Positions 9,316 to 18,111 of a stretch of DNA of 64,000 nucleotides are shown piece after piece (the first letter of the stretch is position 1; every line of letters starts with the position of its first letter). The position numbers and the translations under genes were made by a program. Origin of the DNA: Acinetobacter lwoffii (GTDB lineage: Bacteria; Pseudomonadota; Gammaproteobacteria; Pseudomonadales; Moraxellaceae); NCBI RefSeq assembly GCF_015602705.1, contig NZ_CP059081.1, forward strand, positions 939,702-1,003,701, given 5' to 3'. The notes under the pieces are model-generated. The model was not told the origin of the DNA, searched no databases, and was given only the letters and a program-made list of their open reading frames with translations.

Positions 9316-9450
9316 AATGAAGTCTCCGCATTCGCGGGTGCGATTATAACCTGAATATGTAAAACTCTTATGGTATTTGTGGCCTAAAATGCTATCTTTA
9401 TTAAAATATTTTAATTTTTAGAATGATTAATAGAGAAAAGGCAAGATTCT

Positions 9451-10671
9451 ATGGTCGATCGTACTTTACGGCGCATTCTTATACTTGCTGGTATAGCATT
9501 GATACTTTGGGTTTTATATCTGCTTAAACCAGTTGTAGTTCCTTTTGTTGCAGCTTTTCTAATTGCTTATTTATTTAGCCCCTTGGTTAATGTTTTGCAC
9601 CGCATTGGGCTGGCTCGATGGCTCTCGATCAGTATCGTATTTATCGGGATTGGGATCGTGGTTACATTGGTGATGTGGTATCTGGTGCCACTGGTCTGGC
9701 AGCAGCTGATGTATGCGCGTGATAGCATTCCGGCCGGGATTCACTGGATCAATTACACGTTCCTACCTTGGCTTTCCGATAGCTTTAATCTGGTTCCGAT
9801 GGAGATCGATACTGACCAGATTTCCTCAGTAGTAATGGACTATGTCCAGACCAATTATAGTGCTGACAGTATTCAGGCAATGCTGCTGAAACTGGCACAA
9901 TCTGGTCTGAACTTTATCCAGATTGGTGGCACGATTGTCCTGATTCCGATTATTGCCTTTTATTTCTTGCTGGATTGGGATCGTATGTTAGACAGCTTAC
10001 GCCGTCTAATTCCCCGTCCTTATGAAAAAACAACCTTAACTATTGTGAGTGAATGTCATAGTGTGTTAGGTGCCTTTGTCAAAGGTCAGTTCCTAGTCAT
10101 GGTTCTGCTGGGCGTAGTCTATGCAGTGGGACTGCAACTGATTGGCCTAGAGATTGGCTTGATCATTGGGATGATTGCCGGATTGTGCAGTATCATTCCG
10201 TATCTTGGTTTTGCGGTTGGAATTATTGCCGCAGTCATTGCAACCTTTTTCCAATTTGGAATCGACTGGTGGCAACTGGTATTGGTCGGGATTGTCTTTA
10301 TGGTGGGGCAGGCAGTCGAAGGTTATATTCTGCAACCGTTCTTGCTAGGTGATAAAATCGGTCTTTCTCCTGTAGCGGTAGTGTTTGCAGTTCTGGCGGG
10401 TGCACAACTGGCCGGATTTCTAGGCATGCTGATTGCCTTGCCGGTGGCTGCCGTGATTGTGGTACTACTGCGGCATATCCGTGAGTATTATGAACATACG
10501 CCATTTTATGGCGATCGGGCAGTTGTCATGCAAGATGCATCTACCGGTTCAATCAATATTGAAACAGCAGACTTGGATGTTGATATTGAAATGAAAAAGC
10601 CACAGAAAAAACCGCTGCAAGCAGAGGAGAACTCAAGTAAAATTTATGATCCTCATCGTAAAGACTCATAA
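9451..10671 (+). CDS. AI-2E family (PerM/TqsA-like) transporter
   Basis: A 406-residue polytopic inner-membrane protein. Hydrophobic segments cluster at the N-terminus (about residues 8-75), then a soluble stretch, then a run of helices (about 205-345) with family motifs such as PIIAFYFLLDWDRM and FLLGDKIGLSPVAV. The cytoplasmic tail after about residue 350 is charged and variable. The family includes TqsA (autoinducer-2 export) and PerM and Na+/H+ antiporter-like members; the substrate here cannot be decided. The hda gene starts 14 bases after the stop, an arrangement also seen in other gammaproteobacteria. Confidence 0.88.
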   Translation: MVDRTLRRILILAGIALILWVLYLLKPVVVPFVAAFLIAYLFSPLVNVLHRIGLARWLSISIVFIGIGIVVTLVMWYLVPLVWQQLMYARDSIPAGIHWINYTFLPWLSDSFNLVPMEIDTDQISSVVMDYVQTNYSADSIQAMLLKLAQSGLNFIQIGGTIVLIPIIAFYFLLDWDRMLDSLRRLIPRPYEKTTLTIVSECHSVLGAFVKGQFLVMVLLGVVYAVGLQLIGLEIGLIIGMIAGLCSIIPYLGFAVGIIAAVIATFFQFGIDWWQLVLVGIVFMVGQAVEGYILQPFLLGDKIGLSPVAVVFAVLAGAQLAGFLGMLIALPVAAVIVVLLRHIREYYEHTPFYGDRAVVMQDASTGSINIETADLDVDIEMKKPQKKPLQAEENSSKIYDPHRKDS

Positions 10672-10685
10672 GGCCAAAAAATCGT

Positions 10686-11390
10686 ATGCGTCAATTGCAG
10701 TTAGATATAGAACCTCAGCTCGATGCCCGAATCAGTGATTTTTCAGGGCCGGGTTGGGGGCATGTCATTGATGCTATCCGGCAATTACATGCAGGCCTGA
10801 TCAACCGATTTTATATCTATGGGGGAGCCGGTACAGGTAAAAGTCATTTGTTGTCTGCCATCTGTGATTCTTATCTGGAAGTGGGTAAATCTGCAATTCA
10901 GGTATCTTTGCTTGAACTTTTAGATGCACCGACTGAGGCGATTACTTCTCTAGATCGTTTTGATCTGGTAGCACTTGATGATATCGAAGCGATTAGTGGC
11001 GTACCCCATTGGCAACGCGCAGTATTTCACTTGATTAATTATAATAATGAAGGTGGTGGGCAGTTGGTGTTTTCGTCACGTTTTGCACCTATCGAACTCA
11101 AACTCGAATTGCCAGATTTACAATCCCGTCTCACGCAGGCGGTCAGTACCCGTGTTCCGAGTGGCAGTTTGTATGCTGATCGCTATGCGCTGGTTTCCTC
11201 GGTACTCGATCGTCGTGGGATCCATTTAGACCCTCAAATCTTTGACTATTTACTAAGCCATGGGCCACATCAAACTTCAGTGCTGCTTCAAAGATTAGAG
11301 CAGATTATTCAATTGCTTAAAGGGGAAAAATTGAAAGTCAGCAATGCTAATCTGCGGCAGATATATGCCTTGATTGACGAATATCGGTAA
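10686..11390 (+). CDS. hda: DnaA regulatory inactivator Hda-like AAA+ ATPase
   Basis: A 234-residue DnaA homologue lacking the DnaA DNA-binding domain. It has Walker A GGAGTGKSH (about residues 45-53), Walker B LVALDDIEAI (about 97-106) and sensor/arginine regions ending with RIHL-type lid sequence. Hda binds the sliding clamp and stimulates ATP hydrolysis by DnaA, limiting initiation. The start MRQLQLDIEPQLD carries the QL-type clamp-binding element expected at the Hda N-terminus. It probably shares a transcript with the upstream permease. Confidence 0.88.
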   Translation: MRQLQLDIEPQLDARISDFSGPGWGHVIDAIRQLHAGLINRFYIYGGAGTGKSHLLSAICDSYLEVGKSAIQVSLLELLDAPTEAITSLDRFDLVALDDIEAISGVPHWQRAVFHLINYNNEGGGQLVFSSRFAPIELKLELPDLQSRLTQAVSTRVPSGSLYADRYALVSSVLDRRGIHLDPQIFDYLLSHGPHQTSVLLQRLEQIIQLLKGEKLKVSNANLRQIYALIDEYR

Positions 11391-11401
11391 AATATAAAAA
11401 T

Positions 11402-11417
11402 TCTTGAGTAATTACTC
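11402..11417. promoter_or_regulatory. Palindrome upstream of the CSLREA gene pair
   Basis: The 12-base perfect palindrome GAGTAATTACTC sits just after hda and about 100 bases before the first CSLREA gene. It could be an operator. It lacks a T-run, so it is not a convincing terminator. Confidence 0.3.
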
Positions 11418-11510
11418 AGTCTATGACACAGTAAGGCAAAATAATTCGCTGTTGCAAGGATTCTGCAACTTTAGAAGAAAAAGAAAGAAATAAAAATTAA
11501 GGAGAAGGTT

Positions 11511-13310
11511 ATGCTCAAGAAGAGCATAGGCATAGCTTTGCTATGTATAGCGGGGCAGTCGTATAGTGCAGATATTATTGTAACCACTACAGAAGATATT
11601 GAAAAAGATGACAAGGAATGTTCACTTCGAGAAGCTGTTGAGTATGTTAACCGTGGCTTAGCTAAATCAGGTTTTATGGGGTGTGGTGGGGAGAACTCAT
11701 CCAGTACCATTATTTTAAAAGAAAAAAATACCTATGTGTTGAACCAGCATATCGCGATTAAAAAATCTCTTACCATCCGTGCGGTCGCAGAAAGTGATGG
11801 CGAATTCAGTACGGATGAAAAAGCATTAGGCTTGCATAATGCTCATATTCAAATGAAAGGTACTGATAACCTTTTCCGGATCAACAGTACAGATACATTG
11901 GTTCAGTTAAATTTGAAAGAACTGGATCTTGAAGGCTGTGGTAAAACCAGTTGTGCTGAACAAGGTGGCCTAATTTATAATAAAGGTCAGCTAATTCTAG
12001 AATATAACCGTCTATTTAATGCTGCTGCCAACTTGGGTGGGGCAATTTATAATGCTGGCAAGTTTGGTCAGAACTTAACAAGCCGTGCACAAATTAAAAA
12101 TAGTCTGATCGAAAATAATAAAGCCCAACGAGGCGGGATCCTGTATAGCGAGCTACCTGCTTTCCTCATTTATCAAAGTGTACTTAAAAATAATCAGACA
12201 CTGGATAATTCCGCGACCAATATTTATAGCGCGGGACAGTTTGCTGACTCCAGTAAAGATCAAGGTATTAGTGGGGAGGTATTAAGTAGTACGATACTAA
12301 AAAATAAGGGTGTATTTATTAATGTCCTGGACGGGATGGGATTGAATAATCTCACCATAGTTGACAATGAAAATACTGCTTTAAATATCCATGCACCGTA
12401 TGGAAGAGCTTATGTAGCGAATAGTATTATTTTAAGAAATGGTACACAGGATTGCCAAATTATCACTGGTGATAAGTCTGTGTCGCAAAATAATCTGCTG
12501 ACAGCCTCGTGTGGTGTAGGGGATGCCGTCGCGCCGAACCAGTTTTGGAATGGTACACGACTTTTTGCTGAATCCTCAGATAAAAGTGAAGGTATTTGTC
12601 AGACCCTACAAGAAAATAATAATGCCATACTTTGTCCATATAGCGTTCCTAAAGGACAATTTCTCGGTTATATGCGCCCACGAATTTTGTTGAACTATAT
12701 CCTTGTGAGTGAATCACCGATTGTGAATAGAGGCACAGGATTGAGTTTAGCAAATCCAACGGTAGCATGTGAAGCGGCAGATCAGCGCGGGATCAACCGT
12801 TTGATGGATAATCTGTTTTGTGATCGTGGTGCTGTTGAAATCACGATACCAATCTCAGGCAGTCTGGTGGGACAAGATCTGTTAAAGGGTGAAATTGCCA
12901 AGTTTTCAATTGAATCTTATCTGGGAGATAGTGATTTAATTCCAAAAGAACAGTGTAATGCCATTGTTGGTCAGAATCCGACGGGGGAGCCTTGGCAAGA
13001 TGGCTGTTTGAAAGTGGTACAAACCAAAACAGCTTCCAAGGGTAAAACAATCATCGATATTCATGGCAATGTCGTTTATACCCCGGATTCTACCTGGCAT
13101 GGAGCAGATATTTTCGAACTACAAGTGGTGACCTCATCGACACGGTTTAATAAAAGTAAACCTTATTTGACTATTACTACTCAAATTGTTCAGGAGCCAA
13201 AAAATGAAATGGAAGACAAAGCAGTCAAAACTTCAGGCGGCTCATGGGGTGGTGGTGGGCTACTGATTTTACTCGGATTAATAGGTTTACGCCGTGGATT
13301 AAAAGATTAA
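11511..13310 (+). CDS. Secreted CSLREA / beta-helix protein with GlyGly-CTERM tail (rhombotarget type), copy 1
   Basis: A 599-residue exported protein. The order is: signal peptide (1-20, ending SYSA), a CSLREA motif at about residue 40, a long repetitive region typical of parallel beta-helices (about 60-420, with GGLIYNKGQL and GGAIYNAGK), a DQRGINR...CDRGAVE block (about 424-445) like choice-of-anchor domains, and a C-terminal domain. The last 25 residues are the sorting tail: GGSWGGGG, a hydrophobic helix, then RRGLKD. Such GlyGly-CTERM tails are cut by rhombosortases, often before surface display or type II secretion. AAGGAGAAGG precedes the ATG. The pair resembles Acinetobacter 'rhombotarget A' proteins. 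No rhombosortase gene lies in this window. Confidence 0.85.
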   Translation: MLKKSIGIALLCIAGQSYSADIIVTTTEDIEKDDKECSLREAVEYVNRGLAKSGFMGCGGENSSSTIILKEKNTYVLNQHIAIKKSLTIRAVAESDGEFSTDEKALGLHNAHIQMKGTDNLFRINSTDTLVQLNLKELDLEGCGKTSCAEQGGLIYNKGQLILEYNRLFNAAANLGGAIYNAGKFGQNLTSRAQIKNSLIENNKAQRGGILYSELPAFLIYQSVLKNNQTLDNSATNIYSAGQFADSSKDQGISGEVLSSTILKNKGVFINVLDGMGLNNLTIVDNENTALNIHAPYGRAYVANSIILRNGTQDCQIITGDKSVSQNNLLTASCGVGDAVAPNQFWNGTRLFAESSDKSEGICQTLQENNNAILCPYSVPKGQFLGYMRPRILLNYILVSESPIVNRGTGLSLANPTVACEAADQRGINRLMDNLFCDRGAVEITIPISGSLVGQDLLKGEIAKFSIESYLGDSDLIPKEQCNAIVGQNPTGEPWQDGCLKVVQTKTASKGKTIIDIHGNVVYTPDSTWHGADIFELQVVTSSTRFNKSKPYLTITTQIVQEPKNEMEDKAVKTSGGSWGGGGLLILLGLIGLRRGLKD

Positions 13311-13319
13311 GGAAAAATC

Positions 13320-15731
13320 ATGAAAAATTATAAAAAAGGACTGCTTGCGGCCATGATTTTATCTGCCATGAGTTTGATGGCAGCCGAAGATAAAACGATA
13401 TATGTAACTACTTTTGCTGATGAAGATGGCGAGAATAATAATGCCTGTTCTTTGCGAGAAGCCATTAAAACTGCAAAACTGGATAAATCTTATGGCGGAT
13501 GTAATGTAGGACGTACGCTTCGATTGGATGGTTCAGCTGCAGATGTGATTCAGCTTGAAGCAGGCGAGTACAAATTAGATAAAGAGCTGATCGTAGAGTC
13601 AGCGCTCAAAATTTATGGGAAAACTCCGCTTAACTATGCTAGTCGTAGTCCGATTACGCTGTTATATCCAACCCGGGAGGCTTTAAAAAGTACTATTTCG
13701 GGTCAGGGGAAAACCAGATTATTTAATAGCATGGCCAGTCAATCCAGTCTGGAAATTCATCATCTGATCTTAAAGGATGGTTATGCAGCAATAAATACCT
13801 TGGATAAAGGGAATGGCGGTACTTTTTATGTAGCCGGGCCTTTAAGTATTAATACCAGTGAAATAGTAAATTCCCGAGCTGCTGCAGAAGGTGGGGCGAT
13901 TTATAGTGTAGCAATGAATACGGAAAGGAATATTGTCATTCAGGATTCTTTGATTCAAAAAAATCAGGCGAGTTCATATGGTAGTGTTTTGGCAATGGAC
14001 TGTCAGGGAAATTTAGGGACAACTCAAACCAATGTGAAAATTAATTCCAGTAGTATTGTTAAAAACGGTTCAGACACTACTAACAGTATTATTGATTTTT
14101 GTGGCTATGCCACAGTAGAAATTGTTAACTCTACTATTGCGAAGAATACTGCAAGTACCACAGGACATATTGTGCGTATGACGAATGAAGTTAATCGTCC
14201 GCTCAGTAAATTCTCCAGTTTAACTGCATTAAGTAATACTATTGTTGAAAATACAGCCCAATCTACTTTATTTTATGACAATACCGGTTTTAGGTATTTT
14301 AATTTCAATATTTTAGCCTTTAACCAAGGCCTGTCTTGTGAATATGCCTTAAATCAGGGAAATCCGACCAAGGCACAACGTGTTGAATTTTCTACAATTC
14401 GAAATGCAATTCAAACGACTGGGTCATCACGTTGCGTATTGCCAGAATTAGACGAAGATACTACTTCAAATAATCTTGATGTCTCTAACAATATAATCAG
14501 CAGTTTATTAACAAATTATATTGAGCCTGCTATTGATAATCGCTATTTAGGGCTGTATTACCCGCGTGATAATCAGACCGCAACGGATTTGGTAGATATC
14601 GGAGTGAGTGGCTGTATTGAACAAGACCAGCGTGGTATTGATCGTGTGATTGGATCCACATTAACATTTGATCCAAGTGCAAAAAATACTTGCGAGATCG
14701 GCTCAGTTGAAATCCGACGTTTGACTGCAGCCGATATTACGGACTTGCAAAATAAGAGTTTGGTAGAACTCAATGACTTTTATCAGGAGAATATAGATGA
14801 TCTCGAAGAAATCATTGCTGATAAAAATACTCCAGAAAATGAGCTTCCTGGTTTAAAGGAAGAATTGAAAAGTTATCAGGATTTGCTTAAATATACCAAG
14901 CAATATCAGAAATATCGTGCAATCTATATTAATCCTTTTATCTTGGCTATGCCTCAAGAAACTCTAACCAATGATAAGATTCAAATTAAAGCCTTAAATT
15001 CAGAAAATTATGAGGTCAGTGTAAAAACTTTAGGTGTTGGTAAGTTAATTGGTACTGGTAATTCGACCACTGTGGAAGGAAATCCCAATGATCCAAATCT
15101 TAAATGTGAGTGGAAACCTGATTTAAACCGGATCATGATGTATCGCACTGATGGTAAGCAGACCAGTTCGGTTGATATGGAGTTCTGTAGTTATACACTT
15201 AAAGACCAGGCTACAGGTGTAAGCAGTGCTGGCCTCTTAAGAGCAGCTTTTAACAACATTGCACCAATTGCAAAAGATGATGAATATCGGCTTAGTCCAG
15301 AGAATAATCTTACAGTGATGGTAAATCCGCTTGAAAATGATAGTGATGATGGGGATGGGCCTCTACCATCAGGAAAGTCGGCTTTTTATCAAGATAAAGA
15401 TGGAAAAGAGATCCCGATTCATATTGTTAAGCTGCCTGCGGGAGTTTCACTGAAGGCAGAGCGACAAGGAGCATGTCCTGATACCTATCAAAATCAGACC
15501 TGTTATGGTGGACAGCTGACATTTACTGTAAAAAATAATTTAAGCCAGGCAAATTACAGCATGGATTATGCGATTTTTGATGCTGATGAAAAAATGTCAG
15601 AAAAAGCGACAATCTTGTTACGTAATACAGTTAAAAATACGAATACGTCCTCAAGTGGTGGTGGGGCAATTGGAATGTGGGGGCTACTAGGATTATTAGG
15701 GCTTGCAGGTTATCGACGCTTAAGAAAATAA
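13320..15731 (+). CDS. Secreted CSLREA / beta-helix protein with GlyGly-CTERM tail (rhombotarget type), copy 2
   Basis: An 803-residue paralogue of the preceding gene, starting nine bases after its stop. It has a signal peptide (1-22), a CSLREA motif (about 42-47), a beta-helix region (about 80-470) with GGTFYVAGPL and GGAIYSVA, a DQRGIDR...CEIGSVE block (about 440-468) and a charged helical insert absent from copy 1 (about 478-525, DLEEIIADKNTPENEL). A cadherin-like/Big_9 segment follows (APIAKDDEYRL, about 646, then NPLENDSDDGDG). The tail is SSSGGGAIGMWG, a hydrophobic helix and YRRLRK, again GlyGly-CTERM. Tandem duplication with divergence is inferred. A strong terminator follows. Confidence 0.85.
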   Translation: MKNYKKGLLAAMILSAMSLMAAEDKTIYVTTFADEDGENNNACSLREAIKTAKLDKSYGGCNVGRTLRLDGSAADVIQLEAGEYKLDKELIVESALKIYGKTPLNYASRSPITLLYPTREALKSTISGQGKTRLFNSMASQSSLEIHHLILKDGYAAINTLDKGNGGTFYVAGPLSINTSEIVNSRAAAEGGAIYSVAMNTERNIVIQDSLIQKNQASSYGSVLAMDCQGNLGTTQTNVKINSSSIVKNGSDTTNSIIDFCGYATVEIVNSTIAKNTASTTGHIVRMTNEVNRPLSKFSSLTALSNTIVENTAQSTLFYDNTGFRYFNFNILAFNQGLSCEYALNQGNPTKAQRVEFSTIRNAIQTTGSSRCVLPELDEDTTSNNLDVSNNIISSLLTNYIEPAIDNRYLGLYYPRDNQTATDLVDIGVSGCIEQDQRGIDRVIGSTLTFDPSAKNTCEIGSVEIRRLTAADITDLQNKSLVELNDFYQENIDDLEEIIADKNTPENELPGLKEELKSYQDLLKYTKQYQKYRAIYINPFILAMPQETLTNDKIQIKALNSENYEVSVKTLGVGKLIGTGNSTTVEGNPNDPNLKCEWKPDLNRIMMYRTDGKQTSSVDMEFCSYTLKDQATGVSSAGLLRAAFNNIAPIAKDDEYRLSPENNLTVMVNPLENDSDDGDGPLPSGKSAFYQDKDGKEIPIHIVKLPAGVSLKAERQGACPDTYQNQTCYGGQLTFTVKNNLSQANYSMDYAIFDADEKMSEKATILLRNTVKNTNTSSSGGGAIGMWGLLGLLGLAGYRRLRK

Positions 15732-15747
15732 AATATGATTGAAACAT

Positions 15748-15779
15748 CAAAAAAGCCTCCATATGGAGGCTTTTTTATA
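15748..15779. terminator. Strong bidirectional rho-independent terminator
   Basis: A perfect stem AAAAAAGCCTCCAT / ATGGAGGCTTTTTT between the second CSLREA gene and the convergent DUF3106 gene. Confidence 0.92.
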
Positions 15780-15787
15780 TTAAGTGT

Positions 15788-16198
15788 TTAATGCAAGTTA
15801 GGCTGCTGAGTCACTTGCTGATATTTGAGAATGTATTCTTCGCGAATGGCAAGGCGTTGCTCAGGAGACGCTTTTTGCATACGTGCGCCCAGTTCTTTGC
15901 GTTCCTGACTGCTCATCATTTGCCAAGTCTCACGCATTCTCTGTTTTTCCGCATCAGGGAGTTGGGTAAACCAGTCCATGCGCTGCTGCAAGCTGACACG
16001 TTGTTGTTCGGGGATTTCTTTTAGAGATTGGTAACGTTTAATCAGTGCCAATTGTTCAGAATCAGAAAGACTATCCCAAGTATCAGTTACTTGGGTGTTC
16101 GCATCTTTGGAAAATAGCCAAAAACGTTCAAATCCTGCAAAGCTGGTTTGCAGAAAACTGAATGCACAAAAAGCAATCGCCAATTTTTTAGCTGCCAT
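15788..16198 (-). CDS. DUF3106-type exported protein
   Basis: A 136-residue protein with a signal peptide (MAAKKLAIAF, cleavage after about residue 21) and a mature part rich in Arg, Gln and Glu with repeated helices (WDSLSDSEQ, WFTQLPDAEKQRM, WQMMSSQERKEL) as in DUF3106 proteins. Function unknown. The ATG at 16198 is preferred over the GTG at 16216 because it gives a clean signal peptide and follows AGGTGAGGAC. It overlaps the upstream anti-sigma-like gene and so belongs to the sigma-factor transcript. It may act in the same envelope response. Confidence 0.75.
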   Translation of the reverse strand: MAAKKLAIAFCAFSFLQTSFAGFERFWLFSKDANTQVTDTWDSLSDSEQLALIKRYQSLKEIPEQQRVSLQQRMDWFTQLPDAEKQRMRETWQMMSSQERKELGARMQKASPEQRLAIREEYILKYQQVTQQPNLH

Positions 16199-16505
16199 GT
16201 GGAACTTTGTCCTCACCTAAAACCATTAACATTTCTAAATCTTCAAGCATTTGCGGAGACAGTTTTGGGACTGACACCATTTGAGTTTGTGGTTCGTTAT
16301 GGTCCGAAAGATTTGGTAATACCACAACGCCTGCAATCGCAGCTGCCAAAGCAAAACCTGACATTTTTAGAAATGCAAAGCGTGAGTGTTTTGAATCCTG
16401 AATTTCTTCAAGAACATGGTGCATGACAACAGGTTTGTCTTTATGTTGTTGTGCCAGTCCATCAAGTTTGGAAGTTACTTGTTTTAAGAAATCATCTTGA
16501 TTCAT
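16188..16505 (-). CDS. Small membrane protein, probable anti-sigma factor
   Basis: A 105-residue protein with a cytoplasmic N-terminal part (about 1-45, LKQVTSKLDGLAQQHK), one transmembrane helix (about 47-66, SGFALAAAIAGVVVLP) and a short outer part ending LEDLEMLMVLGEDKV. No enzyme motif is seen. The anti-sigma call is inferred from position: its start overlaps the stop of an ECF sigma factor by 4 bases, and small single-pass proteins there commonly hold the sigma factor at the membrane. Confidence 0.65.
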   Translation of the reverse strand: MNQDDFLKQVTSKLDGLAQQHKDKPVVMHHVLEEIQDSKHSRFAFLKMSGFALAAAIAGVVVLPNLSDHNEPQTQMVSVPKLSPQMLEDLEMLMVLGEDKVPHGS

Positions 16506-17137
16506 TCGGATGACCCTCCCAGATATGGATTTAAATGTGCTAAAGAGGCGCGTAAGCCTTGGATAGCACGGTGATAATGGGTTTTTACACTGCCTTCTGT
16601 GCAGTTCATAATTTGTGCGGTGGTATGCGTATCAAATCCTTCCCAAGCTCTGAGCATAAATGCCTGCTGCTGACGCACAGGCAATTTTGCAATCGCTTCC
16701 TGGATTTCTTCAGCAGTGACTGCCTGATCGAGAAAGTCCAGCGGCGTTGGTGTTGATTCATCGACGACATCATCAAATTCAATTTCGTCGTCATCAAGAC
16801 TGACTTTTTTGAAAAATGAAAACATTTGACCACGCCGTGACTCTTTACGGCGCCAGTCCTGTAACTTATTGTTGAGAATGGTATAAAACAGGGGATACCA
16901 TTCTTCAGTGCTTTTTTCTGCATAGGATTTGTGTAAGGAAATGAAAGCTTCCTGAACCAGATCCATGGCAATACCATGATGACCTTGAGTCGCACTTTCC
17001 ATCATCACCAAAGCACGCCCAGTCACATCCTGCATGAAATTCTTCAGACGTGCTTCAGCCGTACTCTTCAGAATACTTACATCGTGTGTTTGCAACTGTT
17101 TTGGTGCTAAATCCATAGAGATGGAAAATCCTGTCAT
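16502..17137 (-). CDS. ECF-type RNA polymerase sigma factor
   Basis: A sigma-70 family protein of 211 residues from ATG 17137. Region 2 includes DLVQEAFISLHKSY and the FYTILNNKLQDWRRKESRR stretch, and region 4 has IAKLPVRQQQAFMLR and CTEGSVKTHYHRAI with a helix-turn-helix. An acidic linker (DDDEIEFDDVVDES) joins them. The frame opens further to a TTG at 17203, but that lacks a ribosome binding site; an ATG at 17116 is also possible. It is first in a three-gene operon with the anti-sigma-like and DUF3106 genes. Its targets are unknown. Confidence 0.85.
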   Translation of the reverse strand: MTGFSISMDLAPKQLQTHDVSILKSTAEARLKNFMQDVTGRALVMMESATQGHHGIAMDLVQEAFISLHKSYAEKSTEEWYPLFYTILNNKLQDWRRKESRRGQMFSFFKKVSLDDDEIEFDDVVDESTPTPLDFLDQAVTAEEIQEAIAKLPVRQQQAFMLRAWEGFDTHTTAQIMNCTEGSVKTHYHRAIQGLRASLAHLNPYLGGSSE

Positions 17138-17283
17138 TGGACACCCACCATTATTCCCAAGTTCATAATCATATAACGTTGGGAATCCTGGTTTGGTTGA
17201 CAATTAAGTTTATTATTTTTGTAGTTTAATCTATTTTATACACGGGCAGGGTCGTATTAAAACACTGTAACCTAAATCCCTAA

Positions 17284-18060
17284 TTAGATACGTTGACGTA
17301 CCATTTCAAAAAAACAGATCGAACCCGCAATGGCGACATTCAGTGATTCCTGACCCCCAGGTTGCGGAATGCTCACGGCTTCAGCATGTTGCATCGCATA
17401 ATCAGACACGCCTTGGCCTTCATTGCCCAGAATCCACACGCAAGATTTACGTAAGTCTTTTGAATATAGGCTTTCAGCACGGTGTGAGCTGGTTACATAA
17501 ACAGGGATTTGAAATTGCTCAAGAATTTGTTCAAGCGAAATATTTTCAAAGGTTTGCAGTGTGAAATGTGCACCCATACCGGCACGTAATACGCGTGGAG
17601 ACCAGAGCGATGCAGAACCTTTGGTACACACAATTTGTTCAATACCGGCAGCAGCAGCAGAGCGAAGCAGGGTGCCTACATTACCCGGATCCTGTACATT
17701 TTCCAGAATCAAAGTGTCTGCTTTAAAATCCAATGCATAATTTGCTGTTGGTAAAGTCACCACAGCTAAACAGGCTAAAGATGTTCCTAAGGTGCTTAAA
17801 TCTTTGTATAAAGACTCGCTTAGAACAAAGACCATACCTGTGTATTTTGCGAGAATTTTCTCGAAATCAGGATGTGAAAGTGCATGTTCAGTAGTGAAAA
17901 TAGAATCAATTTTACGGTTTTCATGTAGCCAGGCAAGAGACAGATGCGTGCCTTCTAAAACCGTTTGACCTTGTTTTTTACGATAAGTATTTTGTTCGAT
18001 TAAACCACGTAAGTGTTTAATCTTTGGATTGTCTTTTGAATCAAGAAAAAAAGTTGGCAT
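17284..18060 (-). CDS. TrmH/SpoU-family RNA methyltransferase
   Basis: A 258-residue SAM-dependent 2'-O-ribose methyltransferase of rRNA or tRNA. An N-terminal substrate-binding domain (about 1-100, starting PTFFLDSKDNPKIKHLR) precedes the SPOUT catalytic domain. Knot motifs are visible: ENVQDPGNVGTLLRSAAA, WILGNEGQGVSD and GGQESLNVAIAGS. The ATG at 18060 is preferred to the TTG at 18090. The exact target (RlmB-, TrmH- or TsnR-like) cannot be told. Confidence 0.88.
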   Translation of the reverse strand: MPTFFLDSKDNPKIKHLRGLIEQNTYRKKQGQTVLEGTHLSLAWLHENRKIDSIFTTEHALSHPDFEKILAKYTGMVFVLSESLYKDLSTLGTSLACLAVVTLPTANYALDFKADTLILENVQDPGNVGTLLRSAAAAGIEQIVCTKGSASLWSPRVLRAGMGAHFTLQTFENISLEQILEQFQIPVYVTSSHRAESLYSKDLRKSCVWILGNEGQGVSDYAMQHAEAVSIPQPGGQESLNVAIAGSICFFEMVRQRI

Positions 18061-18111
18061 GGGAGATATAATCCACGGCAGCCGATTCAATATCGACTAC
18101 CGCTATAAAAA

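Noticed and set aside
9343..9348. TATAAT on the minus strand upstream of purM
   Set aside because: A good -10 match, but no acceptable -35 at the right spacing, so I do not list it as a promoter.
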